A stretch of DNA of 64,000 nucleotides, taken from the NCBI GenBank assembly GCA_934351445.1, contig CAKRIZ010000004.1, positions 1 through 64,000 of the forward strand, written 5' to 3'. A model generated the notes under the pieces. The model ran no database searches. It was not told where the DNA came from and saw only the letters and a list, made by a program, of their open reading frames with translations. The position numbers were made by a program, and so were the translations under genes. This DNA is from an uncultured Eubacterium sp. (GTDB lineage: Bacteria; Bacillota; Clostridia; Lachnospirales; Lachnospiraceae). The stretch's first letter is position 1. Each line of letters starts with the position of its first letter. Below, one piece after another: positions 46,823 to 55,839 of this stretch.

Positions 46823-46888
46823 CTTATGACACCTGTTAGTGGCTGTGGGCACAGCCTGCTGAAACTATCACATGGAAGGAGTGCAGCG

Positions 46889-47566
46889 ATGACGGTGTCG
46901 CAAAACAGGAGAATTGGTCTGTCGGTCTTTGACCTGAAATGCATAGCGGTCGTGACGATGCTGATCGACCATATCGGAGCATTTTTGTATACAGATCAGT
47001 TGTGGATGCGCTATATCGGGCGTCTGGCATTTCCAATCTATTGTTTTTTGATCGTAGAGGGATATTACCACACGCGGGATGTCCGGAAATATATCGGCAG
47101 GCTGGCACTGTTCGCAGTGATTTCCGAGGTACCGTTTGATCTGGCGTGTGCCAGTCAGGTGATCTATATGGAACACCAGAATGTATTTTTTACGCTGACA
47201 CTTGGACTGGTGTGTGTCTGCGTCATAGACCGTCTGCCAGACAGATGGCTGGCAATCGGTATCGTCGGTGCGGTCTGGCTGCTGACCGGTTATGTGATCC
47301 GTTCAGATTATGGCGTCGGCGGTCTGCTCATGATCATCTTCTTTGATCAGTTCCGCAGCCGGTGGGTGTACCGGCTGTTGTCGGTCGGTGCGGTCAACTG
47401 CCTGTGTTATGGACAGATCCAATGGGCGGGGACGATAGCACTTTTGCCGATCCAGTTTTACAATGGGGAAAAAGGACCGTCTGCAAAGTATTTTTTCTAC
47501 GCATTTTATCCGGTACATTTATTCGTACTGTACCTGATTCGGAGGTATATGACCAATGTCATTTAA
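46889..47566 (+). CDS. TraX-family membrane protein
   Basis: A 225-residue polytopic protein with about eight membrane helices of the TraX family, named after F-plasmid TraX (pilin acetylation) but common on Clostridial chromosomes without conjugation genes. Conserved parts include DLKCIAVVTMLIDHIGAF near the start, IGRLAFPIYCFLIVEGYYHT, SDYGVGGLL and FYAFYPVHLFVLYLI. No conjugation genes are near. I chose ATG 46889 behind AAGGAG; the longer reading from 46826 lacks a site. Its 3' end overlaps the next gene by 11 bases. Confidence 0.87.
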   Translation: MTVSQNRRIGLSVFDLKCIAVVTMLIDHIGAFLYTDQLWMRYIGRLAFPIYCFLIVEGYYHTRDVRKYIGRLALFAVISEVPFDLACASQVIYMEHQNVFFTLTLGLVCVCVIDRLPDRWLAIGIVGAVWLLTGYVIRSDYGVGGLLMIIFFDQFRSRWVYRLLSVGAVNCLCYGQIQWAGTIALLPIQFYNGEKGPSAKYFFYAFYPVHLFVLYLIRRYMTNVI

Positions 47567-48095
47567 AAAAGCATATAAGCATTTGAAAACAATATGTGCA
47601 CACCGCAGGCAGGTGCGGAAAAACTGTTTCCGCATGGGGCTGTACTGGCAGGGGCTGACGCATGATCTGTCCAAATTTTCATGGGCAGAATTCCGTATCG
47701 GCGCCAAATATTTTATGGATGACCAGAGCCCGCATAACGGAGAACGCGCCGAGTATGGCTATTCGACCGCATGGCTGCACCATAAGGGACGCAACAAGCA
47801 TCATCTGGAATACTGGCTGGATTATGACGTCAAGGGCGATCATCGCATCGCCGGTATGCGTATGCCGGAAAAATATGTGGCAGAGATGGTCGCAGACCGG
47901 ATCGCTGCATCCAAGATCTACAAGAAAGAAAAATATACGGATGCTTCTCCGTTAGAGTACTATATGCAGAAGCGGGATTATCATATTCTGCACCCGCAGA
48001 CAAAAGCATTGCTCGAGCAGCTTTTAAATATGCTCGCCGAGCAGGGGGAGGACGAGACATTCCGCTATATCCGCGAGGTCGTACTGAAAAAATAG
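47556..48095 (+). CDS. DUF5662 family protein
   Basis: A 179-residue soluble protein that resembles the DUF5662 family: YKHLKTICAHRRQVRKNCFRMGLYWQGLTHDLSKFS then a GYSTAWLHHKGRNKHHLEYW segment, given here in pieces (residues about 7-35 and 68-88). The pattern H...HD...HH...H suggests an HD-like metal site, but no activity is known. Its start overlaps the TraX-like gene by 11 bases (GAGGTATATGACCAATG upstream), implying translational coupling. Confidence 0.8.
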   Translation: MSFKKAYKHLKTICAHRRQVRKNCFRMGLYWQGLTHDLSKFSWAEFRIGAKYFMDDQSPHNGERAEYGYSTAWLHHKGRNKHHLEYWLDYDVKGDHRIAGMRMPEKYVAEMVADRIAASKIYKKEKYTDASPLEYYMQKRDYHILHPQTKALLEQLLNMLAEQGEDETFRYIREVVLKK

Positions 48096-48195
48096 TACAG
48101 ACTGCTGACACTGGAAAATAAATGGGAAAGGCACAGGAAAGCTGTCCGGGACATAAACTGTATTAAGTTCGCTTTGATAGATCGGAGAGAAGCGA

Positions 48196-48840
48196 TTGAA
48201 AACATTTTTGCCCCCTCTGACGCAGCCGGAGGAAACGGAATATATCGCACGGATGAAAAGCGGAAGCCTGGAAGCAAAACATGTGCTGGTGGAGCGTAAT
48301 ATGCGTCTGGTAGCGCATATTGTAAAAAAATATCAGAATGTAGATGAAGATACGGAGGAGCTGATCTCCATCGGAACGATCGGTCTGATCAAGGCAGTGG
48401 GAACATATAATGATACGAGAGGAAGCCGCCTTGCTACCTATGCCGCACGCTGTATCGATAACGAACTGCTGATGTATCTGCGCACAAAGCGTAAGACCTC
48501 GCGCGAAGTGTCGCTCTATGAGCCGGTCGGGACAGATAAAGAGGGCAACCAGATCCGTTTGCTGGATATCTGTGAGAGTGATGATCCGGATGTTGTGGAG
48601 ACGCTTGACCTGCGATGGCGGATTGATCTGCTGCGGGAGATGATACCGAGGGTACTGCATGGAAGGGAGCGGCAGATTATTATACTGCGCTATGGACTGG
48701 ACATGGAACGGCCGCTCACACAGCGGGAGATCGCAGCCAGAATCGGGATTTCACGCTCCTATGTGAGCAGGATTGAAAAAAAGGCACTCAGGCGTCTGCG
48801 CGAAGAGTTTGAATCCGTTGAGTCAGCCGTGCATGAATAA
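48196..48840 (+). CDS. sigK: RNA polymerase sporulation sigma factor sigma-K, no pro-sequence
   Basis: The late mother-cell sigma factor, 214 residues, intact and uninterrupted. Region 2 ([33 protein letters not shown]) and region 4 (TQREIAARIGISRSYVSRIEKKALRRL) match sigma-K. Translation starts at a TTG at 48196 with GGAGAGAAG upstream and an in-frame TAG close upstream, so there is no room for the approximately 20-residue inhibitory pro-sequence known in Bacillus; the protein begins directly at the FLPPLTQPEE segment. A terminator follows. Confidence 0.93.
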   Translation: MKTFLPPLTQPEETEYIARMKSGSLEAKHVLVERNMRLVAHIVKKYQNVDEDTEELISIGTIGLIKAVGTYNDTRGSRLATYAARCIDNELLMYLRTKRKTSREVSLYEPVGTDKEGNQIRLLDICESDDPDVVETLDLRWRIDLLREMIPRVLHGRERQIIILRYGLDMERPLTQREIAARIGISRSYVSRIEKKALRRLREEFESVESAVHE

Positions 48841-48880
48841 CGGTTCAAACGGTATCGTGTAGAACTTTTTCTTTAAAAAA

Positions 48881-48917
48881 GATGAAATCCGTGTTACAAT
48901 GGATTCATCTTTTTTTC
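48881..48917 (+). terminator. Intrinsic terminator after sigK
   Basis: GATGAAATCC/GGATTCATC (one bulged A), flanked by AAAAAA on the left and TTTTTTT on the right. Confidence 0.9.
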
Positions 48918-48960
48918 GTAAAATCATAATTTCCCATGTGGCACGCAGAGAGGAGTCGAT

Positions 48961-50514
48961 ATGTATAGTATCGTAACAACTGCGATCCTGCAGGGAATCG
49001 ACAGTCTGCCTGTTTCGGTAGAGGCAGATGTCAGTGACGGACTGCCGATCTTTGAGATGGTCGGTTTTCTGGCATCCGAAGTACGTGAGTCGAAGGAGCG
49101 GGTACGGACTGCATTGCGCAACTGCGGTCATCAGCTTCCGGCGAAGCGTATCACGGTCAACTTGTCTCCGACAAATATCAGAAAAAGTGGAAATGGTTTC
49201 GATCTGCCGATTACGGTAGCGGTTCTGACAGCACTCGGTATGATTCCGCAGCAGACGATGGAGCAGACACTTGTGATCGGTGAGATCGGGCTCAATGGGG
49301 CAGTCCTCGCAGTGGATGGCATGCTGCCGATTTTGCTCATGGCAAAAGCACAGGGTATCCACCGCTGTGTGATTCCACAGCAGAATTACAGCGAGGCTGC
49401 GGTTGTGGATGGAATCGATATTTTTCCGGTTGATCATATCAAAACTGTCATGGAAATCTGTGGCAGTGCATATACCGTAGAGAAACCACTGCAGTGTCTG
49501 GATGAAGGTGTGGCGACTGATCAGACTACCATTCCGGACTTCTCGGATGTAAACGGACAGCAGATGCTGCGCAGGGCATGTGAGATCGCTGTCAGCGGAA
49601 TGCATAATCTGCTTATGATCGGGCCACCCGGATCAGGAAAGACGATGATCGCCAGACGGATCCCCGGTATTTTACCGCCGATGGAACGCACAGAGCAGTT
49701 GGAGGTATCCAAGATCTACAGCGTGAGCGGCATGCTGCACAGCGTGGGTGGCACACCGCATGGAAACCGTGGATTGATCAGTGAACGGCCGTTTCGGGCA
49801 CCGCATCACACGATCAGCCCACAGGGGCTGGCCGGCGGAGGAACGGTACCAAAGCCTGGAGAAGTATCATTGGCACATCGGGGTGTCCTGTTTCTGGATG
49901 AATTGCCGGAATTTCAAAAGACAACTCTGGAGATCCTGCGCCAGCCGATGGAAGATGGATCTATCACAATCAGCCGCGTGAACAGCAGCCTGGTCTATCC
50001 GGCAGATTTTCTGCTCGTCTGTGCGATGAATCCATGTAAATGTGGATTTTATCCGGACAGAAGCCGCTGCAGATGCAGCAATACCTCGATTCGGCAATAT
50101 CTGACGCGCATCAGCCAGCCACTTCTCGACCGGATAGATCTGTGTGCGGAGGCAGAGCCTGTGAACTATCGGGATCTGACGAGCGCAGCGCATGGTGAGT
50201 CATCCGCACAGATCCGGGTACGTGTGCTGGCCGCACAGCGGCTGCAGCAGGAACGTTTTGCATCCGAACCATGGTTTTTCAATAGCCAGATACCGAGCGG
50301 GAGAATCGAGCAGTTCTGTGCGCTGGACAAAAAGGGAGCTGCCTATATGGAGCGTGTATATGAGAAACTGCAGTTGTCTGCGCGTGCCTATCATAAGATA
50401 CTAAAAGTAGCACGCACGATCGCAGATCTGGATGTTAGTGAGATGATCACTGTGCGCCATCTGACGGAAGCCGTGTGTTACCGCAGTCTCGATAAAAAGT
50501 TCTGGGAGGTGTAG
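48961..50514 (+). CDS. YifB/ComM-family Mg-chelatase-like AAA+ ATPase
   Basis: A 517-residue AAA+ protein. The N-terminal part (about 1-170) is a Lon-protease-like S5 fold (VEADVSDGLPIFEMVG, RITVNLSP); the centre has Walker A IGPPGSGKTMIARRIPGILPP (split at about 219-239) and Walker B FLDELPEF, and the C-terminal part carries the helical lid. In naturally transformable bacteria ComM is a hexameric helicase that extends heteroduplex during DNA integration. It is next to dprA, which supports a role in DNA uptake or recombination. Start ATG 48961 follows GAGAGGAG. Confidence 0.92.
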   Translation: MYSIVTTAILQGIDSLPVSVEADVSDGLPIFEMVGFLASEVRESKERVRTALRNCGHQLPAKRITVNLSPTNIRKSGNGFDLPITVAVLTALGMIPQQTMEQTLVIGEIGLNGAVLAVDGMLPILLMAKAQGIHRCVIPQQNYSEAAVVDGIDIFPVDHIKTVMEICGSAYTVEKPLQCLDEGVATDQTTIPDFSDVNGQQMLRRACEIAVSGMHNLLMIGPPGSGKTMIARRIPGILPPMERTEQLEVSKIYSVSGMLHSVGGTPHGNRGLISERPFRAPHHTISPQGLAGGGTVPKPGEVSLAHRGVLFLDELPEFQKTTLEILRQPMEDGSITISRVNSSLVYPADFLLVCAMNPCKCGFYPDRSRCRCSNTSIRQYLTRISQPLLDRIDLCAEAEPVNYRDLTSAAHGESSAQIRVRVLAAQRLQQERFASEPWFFNSQIPSGRIEQFCALDKKGAAYMERVYEKLQLSARAYHKILKVARTIADLDVSEMITVRHLTEAVCYRSLDKKFWEV

Positions 50515-50516
50515 GG

Positions 50517-51602
50517 ATGGGTATTGTGCAGGGAGAGACAGATATTTTATACGCCTACTGGCTGGCAAATATATCCGGGGTGGGCAGCAAGACAATCCAT
50601 CAGCTCTACAAATATTGTGGCAGTGCAAAGGCAATCTATCACATGACAGGACGGGAGCTGCAAAAACTCTATGGAATTACAGAAAATGCCGCAGCGCGTA
50701 TCAGCGATGCAAAAAAAAAGTGGGATCTTGACCATGAATGGGAACAGCTCACACGCAGGGGTGTCTCATTTGTCTCACTGGAGCAGAGAACATACCCCAG
50801 GCGGCTCAGACATCTGTATGATCCGCCATATGGGCTGTATTATATCGGACAACTGCCTCCGGATGATCTGCCATCGGCTGGTGTTGTCGGTGCGAGAAGC
50901 TGTTCCGGTTATGGAAAACAGATAGCACGGCGCATCGGAAAATGTCTCGGCGCAAACGATGTATCTGTCATCAGTGGACTGGCGCGGGGCATCGATGGCT
51001 ATGGACATGAGGGTGCACTGGAAGGTGGCGGCAGGACCTATGCGGTACTTGGCTGCGGAGTCAATGTTGTGTATCCAGCGGAGCATGGTCCACTGTATGA
51101 GCGGATCGCCGCACACGGTGGGATCTTATCTGAGTATCCGCCGGACATGCCACCGGCTCCCGGCTATTTTCCTATGCGGAACCGTATCATAGCAGGCCTG
51201 TCAGATGCATTGATTATAATAGAAGCGAAGGAAAAGAGTGGATCGCTCATCACGGCAGACTGTGCATTGGAGCAGGGTAAAGATGTCTATGCCGTGCCGG
51301 GACGCATCACAGACCCGGTGAGTGCGGGCTGCAATCATCTGATCCGTCAGGGAGCCGGAATCCTGTTATCGCCGGAGGAAGTGGTGTCTGAACTGGGACT
51401 TTTGTCTGAAAAAAATAAATTGACACTTGAAAAGTCTCAACGCTTGGTGTATAGTTGCCTTGATTTGCATCCAAAATCTATGGAGGAGATCAGCCGGGAG
51501 ACGGCACTGGATCCGGTGACACTGGCGCAGATATTAGATGCGTTAGAGGAGCGCGGACTGGTACAGGAGACCTGGAAAAATCATTATATATCGGTAAACT
51601 AG
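50517..51602 (+). CDS. dprA: DNA-processing protein DprA (Smf)
   Basis: Binds incoming single-stranded DNA and loads RecA. The 361-residue protein has an N-terminal helix-hairpin-helix-like part, a Rossmann-type core (VGARSCSGYGK at about 122-132, SGLARGIDGYGH, LGCGVNVVYPAEH, FPMRNRIIAGLSDA, SGSLITADCALEQGK) and a C-terminal winged-helix part (about 295-361). It starts two bases after the ComM-like stop, so the two are one transcription unit, with topA 16 bases downstream. The order dprA-topA is also found in Bacillus subtilis. Confidence 0.95.
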   Translation: MGIVQGETDILYAYWLANISGVGSKTIHQLYKYCGSAKAIYHMTGRELQKLYGITENAAARISDAKKKWDLDHEWEQLTRRGVSFVSLEQRTYPRRLRHLYDPPYGLYYIGQLPPDDLPSAGVVGARSCSGYGKQIARRIGKCLGANDVSVISGLARGIDGYGHEGALEGGGRTYAVLGCGVNVVYPAEHGPLYERIAAHGGILSEYPPDMPPAPGYFPMRNRIIAGLSDALIIIEAKEKSGSLITADCALEQGKDVYAVPGRITDPVSAGCNHLIRQGAGILLSPEEVVSELGLLSEKNKLTLEKSQRLVYSCLDLHPKSMEEISRETALDPVTLAQILDALEERGLVQETWKNHYISVN

Positions 51603-51618
51603 AGGAGATACATGGGTA

Positions 51619-53712
51619 ATGGCAAAATATCTGGTGATTGTGGAGTCGCCTGCAAAGGTGAAGACCATCAAGAAATTTCTCGGAAAAAACTATGAGGTGG
51701 CAGCATCCAACGGACATGTGCGCGATCTGCCGAAAAGTCAGCTCGGTTTTAATCCGGAGAATGACTTTGAACCAAAATATATTACAATACGCGGCAAGGG
51801 CGATATCCTTGCAAATCTTCGGAAGGAAGTCAAAAAGGCAGAAAAAATCTATCTGGCGACTGACCCGGACCGCGAGGGAGAGGCTATTTCGTGGCATCTG
51901 TACTATGCACTGAAGCTGCAGGATATGCCGGACAAGAAAGTATATAGAATTACGTTTAACGAGATTACACAGTCAGCAGTCAAGGCGTCACTCAAGCATC
52001 CGCGCGAGATCAATATGGATCTGGTCAATGCCCAGCAGGCACGCAGAATGCTCGACCGTATGGTAGGTTACCGGATCAGTCCGGTACTCTGGAGTAAGGT
52101 AAAGAGAGGATTGTCTGCCGGACGTGTACAGTCTGTGGCGCTGCGCCTGATCAGTGACAGGGAAAACGAGATCAACGAATTTATACCGGAAGAATACTGG
52201 ACGGTAGATGCGGCATTGTCGGTTCCGGGTGAGAAAAAGCCGCTCATTGCAAAACTGGACAATAAAGACGGCAAGAAACTGTCGCTATCCAAGCAGGAGC
52301 AGGTAGAGGCTGTCAAACAGGAACTGGAGCATGCCGATTTCCATGTAAAAGAAGTCAAAAAAGGAGAGCGCATCAAAAAAGCGCCGTATCCGTTTACAAC
52401 GAGTACACTGCAGCAGGAAGCATCCAAGCGGTTGAATTTTTCTACCCAAAAGACGATGCGCCTGGCACAGCAGCTGTACGAAGGCGTGGATATCAAGGGA
52501 CAGGGAACGGTCGGTATCATCACCTATCTGCGTACGGATTCTGTCCGTGTTGCAGATGAGGCACAGGCGGCTGCACATGCATATATTGCCGAAAAATTCG
52601 GGGCAGAATATGCAGCAGAGCATGTACAGGACAACAAGGCCAAGGGCAAGATACAGGATGCGCACGAAGCGATCCGTCCGACAGATATTACACGTATGCC
52701 GGTACTGATCAAGGAATCGTTATCCAGAGACCAGTTCCGCCTGTATCAGCTGATCTGGAACCGTTTTGTTGCCAGCCGCATGAACCCGGCGCGCTATGAG
52801 ACGACATCCGTGAAGATCACTGCGGGCAGCTACGGGCTGCATGTATCGGCATCCAAAGTCGCATTTGAGGGATTCTTGTCGGTCTATAGTGCAGATGATG
52901 AAGAAAAGGAAGAGAGTAACGTACTGCTCGGAACTATCAGTGAGGATACACAGTTGTCCTTGAAGGAACTCGATGCAAAACAGCATTTTACCCAGCCGGC
53001 ACCGCATTTTACAGAGGCATCGCTCGTTAAGACACTCGAGGAGCATGGGATCGGCCGGCCGAGTACCTATGCACCGACGATCACGACACTGTTAGCGAGA
53101 CGTTATATTACAAAAGAACAGAAAAATCTGTATATGACAGAACTCGGTGAAGCGGTAAATTCTATTATGATGCAGGCATTTGAGACGATTGTGGATGAGC
53201 ATTTTACTGCCAATATGGAGTCGCTGCTCGACATGGTAGAAGAAGGAAAAGTACCGTGGAAGACGATCATCAGCAATTTCTATCCGGATCTGGAGACTGC
53301 GGTCGCCGATGCGGAAAAGAAGCTTGAAAAGGTGGAGATCGCAGACGAAGTCACCGATGTGGTCTGTGAGGAATGCGGCCGCCATATGGTTGTAAAATAT
53401 GGACCGCATGGCAAGTTCCTCGCATGTCCCGGATTCCCGGAATGCAGAAATACCAAGCCGTATCTGGAAAAAATCGGCGTACATTGCCCGTCCTGCGGCA
53501 AGGAGATCGTCCTGCGCAAGACCAAAAAAGGCAGACGTTATTATGGTTGTGAGAATTATCCGGAGTGTGAGTTCATGTCATGGGCAAAACCGGTAGAGAA
53601 AAAATGCCCCAGCTGTGGCGGATATATGGTCGAAAAGGGCAATAAATTAGTCTGTGCGGATGCACAGTGCGGATATGTGGAGATGAAGCCAAAGGAAAAC
53701 GAAAATTTGTAG
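51619..53712 (+). CDS. topA: DNA topoisomerase I
   Basis: Relaxes negative supercoils by single-strand passage. The 697-residue type IA enzyme has the TOPRIM domain (LVIVESPAKVKTIKKFLG at start; DPDREGEAISWHL near 88), the active-site tyrosine in TYLRTDS (about 299-305), HEAIRPT and GIGRPSTYAPTI, and a C-terminal series of three four-Cys zinc ribbons (from about 580: CEECGRHMV, CPSCGKEIV, CPSCGGYMV). It starts at ATG 51619 behind GAGGAGA. It joins dprA and precedes codY. Confidence 0.98.
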   Translation: MAKYLVIVESPAKVKTIKKFLGKNYEVAASNGHVRDLPKSQLGFNPENDFEPKYITIRGKGDILANLRKEVKKAEKIYLATDPDREGEAISWHLYYALKLQDMPDKKVYRITFNEITQSAVKASLKHPREINMDLVNAQQARRMLDRMVGYRISPVLWSKVKRGLSAGRVQSVALRLISDRENEINEFIPEEYWTVDAALSVPGEKKPLIAKLDNKDGKKLSLSKQEQVEAVKQELEHADFHVKEVKKGERIKKAPYPFTTSTLQQEASKRLNFSTQKTMRLAQQLYEGVDIKGQGTVGIITYLRTDSVRVADEAQAAAHAYIAEKFGAEYAAEHVQDNKAKGKIQDAHEAIRPTDITRMPVLIKESLSRDQFRLYQLIWNRFVASRMNPARYETTSVKITAGSYGLHVSASKVAFEGFLSVYSADDEEKEESNVLLGTISEDTQLSLKELDAKQHFTQPAPHFTEASLVKTLEEHGIGRPSTYAPTITTLLARRYITKEQKNLYMTELGEAVNSIMMQAFETIVDEHFTANMESLLDMVEEGKVPWKTIISNFYPDLETAVADAEKKLEKVEIADEVTDVVCEECGRHMVVKYGPHGKFLACPGFPECRNTKPYLEKIGVHCPSCGKEIVLRKTKKGRRYYGCENYPECEFMSWAKPVEKKCPSCGGYMVEKGNKLVCADAQCGYVEMKPKENENL

Positions 53713-53735
53713 TAAAATTCTGGATCTTTGCATTG

Positions 53736-53750
53736 TTTTTTCAGAAAAAT
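53736..53750 (+). promoter_or_regulatory. CodY-box-like site upstream of codY
   Basis: TTTTTTCAGAAAAAT matches 12 of 15 positions of the CodY consensus AATTTTCWGAAAATT and lies about 120 bases before the codY start, right after topA. Autoregulation by CodY is known in other Firmicutes; here it is inferred. The AT-rich background makes chance possible. Confidence 0.45.
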
Positions 53751-53871
53751 GGGTGTATGATGCTCATATATCCATTTGTTGGTACACAATAGCTGTCAGA
53801 ATCATGGTCTGTCACTATCTGATAAATGGATCATTCAGAACATATTATTCGCGAATGAAAGGAAAAGAGCT

Positions 53872-54654
53872 ATGAGTGTACAGCTTCTGGACAAGACGAG
53901 AAAAATCAATAAATTGCTGCATAACAATAATTCATCCAAGGTAGTATTCAATGATATCTGTGATGTACTGACAGATATTCTCTCATCGAATATCCTTGTG
54001 ATCAGTAAAAAGGGTAAGGTGCTCGGTGCCAGTGAGGCGGACGGCACACCAGAACTGAGTGAACTGATCGTCGATGAAGTCGGAGGATTTATAGATCCGA
54101 TGCTGAATGAGCGGCTGCTTGGTATCCTTTCTACAAAGGAAAACGTCAATCTGGAGACACTCGGGTTTGTGACAGATATTAAAAACTATTCAGCCATTAT
54201 TGCACCGATTGATATTGCAGGTGAGCGGTTGGGTACGTTGTTTGTATACCGGATGGAACAACCCTATGATATCGATGATATTATTCTGACCGAGTACGGA
54301 ACGACCGTAGTAGGATTGGAGATGCTGCGTTCGGTCAATGAGGAGAGTGCGGAGGAGAACCGCAAGATCCAGATTGTGAAATCAGCGATCTCTACCTTGT
54401 CATTCTCTGAACTGGAAGCAATCATCCATATTTTTGATGAGCTCGGTGGCAGGGAGGGTATCCTTGTAGCGAGCAAGATCGCAGACCGCGTAGGTATCAC
54501 ACGCTCCGTGATCGTGAATGCACTCCGTAAATTTGAGAGTGCCGGAGTGATCGAGTCGAGATCTTCCGGTATGAGAGGCACTTATATCAAGGTACTCAAT
54601 GATGTCGTATTTGATGAACTCGAACAGGTCAAGAGGGAACAAAAGCAAAATTAA
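53872..54654 (+). CDS. codY: GTP- and branched-chain-amino-acid-sensing repressor CodY
   Basis: Global regulator of nutrient adaptation, 260 residues, the normal length. It begins MSVQLLDKTRKINKLLH, has a GAF ligand-binding domain (about 1-155), a linker helix and a winged helix-turn-helix (ASKIADRVGITRSVIVNALRKFESAG, split at about 204-229) ending in RGTYIKVLN. The ATG at 53872 follows AAAGGAAAAGAG; upstream in-frame codons to 53776 lack a site. It lies between topA and the flagellar operon as in Bacillus, but without trmFO-xerC-clpQY. Confidence 0.98.
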   Translation: MSVQLLDKTRKINKLLHNNNSSKVVFNDICDVLTDILSSNILVISKKGKVLGASEADGTPELSELIVDEVGGFIDPMLNERLLGILSTKENVNLETLGFVTDIKNYSAIIAPIDIAGERLGTLFVYRMEQPYDIDDIILTEYGTTVVGLEMLRSVNEESAEENRKIQIVKSAISTLSFSELEAIIHIFDELGGREGILVASKIADRVGITRSVIVNALRKFESAGVIESRSSGMRGTYIKVLNDVVFDELEQVKREQKQN

Positions 54655-54715
54655 TACAGATATCGTGCTGCTGTGGGCAGTATAGGCAGCAGAACAAATG
54701 GATTTGTGGAGATGT

Positions 54716-54754
54716 AAAGGGATTTACCGTGTATGGTAGGTTCCTTTTTCTTTT
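54716..54754 (+). terminator. Intrinsic terminator after codY
   Basis: GGGATTTACC, GTGTAT, GGTAGGTTCC form a 10-bp stem with G-U pairs, followed by TTTTTCTTTT. Confidence 0.85.
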
Positions 54755-54787
54755 CCAGATCTAGTAGTTAAAAGAGACAAAAAACAC

Positions 54788-54873
54788 TATACTATGTAAA
54801 AATATAAAAAATGCTTGTGTTTTTGAAAAAATAAATTATACTAGAGATAGTACATAGGTGGACTAGGTACTAT
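54788..54873 (+). promoter_or_regulatory. Flagellar operon promoter region and leader hairpin
   Basis: Two TATACT hexamers (54788-54793 and 54837-54842) occur in this AT-rich stretch; the second has TTGTGT 16 bases upstream. Downstream of it, ATAGTAC/GTACTAT (54847-54873) forms a hairpin in the expected 5' leader. I see no sigma-D (FliA) consensus. These elements fill most of the 293 bases between codY and flgB. Confidence 0.45.
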
Positions 54874-54947
54874 TTTGGAGTTTGAGAAAATAATTCATAC
54901 AATGAGAGGTAGCAGGAACAGACTAATATTTGGAAAGGAGTCATACG

Positions 54948-55343
54948 ATGCTGCAGACCAATGCATACAATTATATCAACGTTTTAGACAAGGCACTGGA
55001 TGCCAGTAACCTGCGTGAGACGGTGATCTCAAATAATATGGCGAATATTAACACACCCGGATACAAGCGCCGGGAAGTGGATTTTGAGAGTCTGCTCAGA
55101 CAGGAGTTAGACAATATCAAATGGAATTCACTCGATGAGAAGATGAACGATGTACAGCTCAGTCATCTGAATGCGGGGGTTCATTTTGATATGCAGGCAT
55201 ATGGCTATGATTATCGTCTGGATGGGAACAACGTGGACGTGGATGTGGAGAATACGGAGCTTGCATCTGAACAGCTCCGCTACCAGCTGATCGCAGACAG
55301 CGTGACACAGGAATTTTCCAGATTACAGAAGGCAATGAGTTAG
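54948..55343 (+). CDS. flgB: Flagellar basal-body rod protein FlgB
   Basis: Proximal rod subunit, 131 residues. The N-terminal helix and the rod signature SNNMANINTPGYKRREVDF (about 30-48) and the C-terminal helix SEQLRYQLIADSVTQEF are typical. I use ATG 54948, directly behind GGAAAGGAG, rather than the in-frame ATG at 54930. First gene of the flagellar export and rod operon. Confidence 0.96.
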   Translation: MLQTNAYNYINVLDKALDASNLRETVISNNMANINTPGYKRREVDFESLLRQELDNIKWNSLDEKMNDVQLSHLNAGVHFDMQAYGYDYRLDGNNVDVDVENTELASEQLRYQLIADSVTQEFSRLQKAMS

Positions 55344-55382
55344 CAGGAATCTTTGGACAGGAACATCATGGAGGAATAGATC

Positions 55383-55826
55383 ATGGGACTTTTTCAGTCA
55401 TTTGATATCAGCGCGTCCGGCATGACCGCAGAGCGGTTCCGGACAGACATTATCGCACAGAACATTGCAAATGTTAAGACAACACGTACAGAAGATGGCA
55501 CACCGTACCGCAGACAGGTTGTGACATTTGCGGAAAAGCGGGTGAGCCCGTTTCAGGAGGTACTTGCAGGACACGAGCAGAAGTTTAAAGGAACCGGTGT
55601 CAAGGTCACCAGTGTTCAGGAGGACACAACCAGTGATTATATCATGGAGTATGATCCTTCGCATCCGGATGCGGATGAAAATGGCTATGTATCGTATCCA
55701 AATGTCAACATTGTGACAGAGATGACAAACCTGATCGATGCCAGCCGCGGTTATGAAGCGAATGCAACGGCATTCGAGGCAAGCAAGGCGATTGCACAGG
55801 CAGGCATTCAGATCGGAAAAGGCTAA
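55383..55826 (+). CDS. flgC: Flagellar basal-body rod protein FlgC
   Basis: Proximal rod subunit, 147 residues, with the rod N-terminus FDISASGMTAERFRTDIIAQNIANVKTT (in pieces, about 6-33), PYRRQVVTF, and the C-terminal NVNIVTEMTNLIDASRGYEAN. It starts 39 bases after flgB behind GGAGG and precedes fliE by 13 bases. Confidence 0.97.
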   Translation: MGLFQSFDISASGMTAERFRTDIIAQNIANVKTTRTEDGTPYRRQVVTFAEKRVSPFQEVLAGHEQKFKGTGVKVTSVQEDTTSDYIMEYDPSHPDADENGYVSYPNVNIVTEMTNLIDASRGYEANATAFEASKAIAQAGIQIGKG

Positions 55827-55839
55827 GGAGGCACATTAG

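Noticed and set aside
46839-46860. Hairpin GGCTGTG/CACAGCC between the GH13-like and TraX-like genes
   Set aside because: Short stem with two-base loop and no T-run; not enough to call a terminator or a copy of the leader repeat.
54669-54693. CTGCTG...CAGCAG hairpin after codY as a fourth leader-repeat copy
   Set aside because: Its loop GTGGGCAGTATAG fits the shared loop poorly, and it lies upstream of a terminator rather than a start codon.
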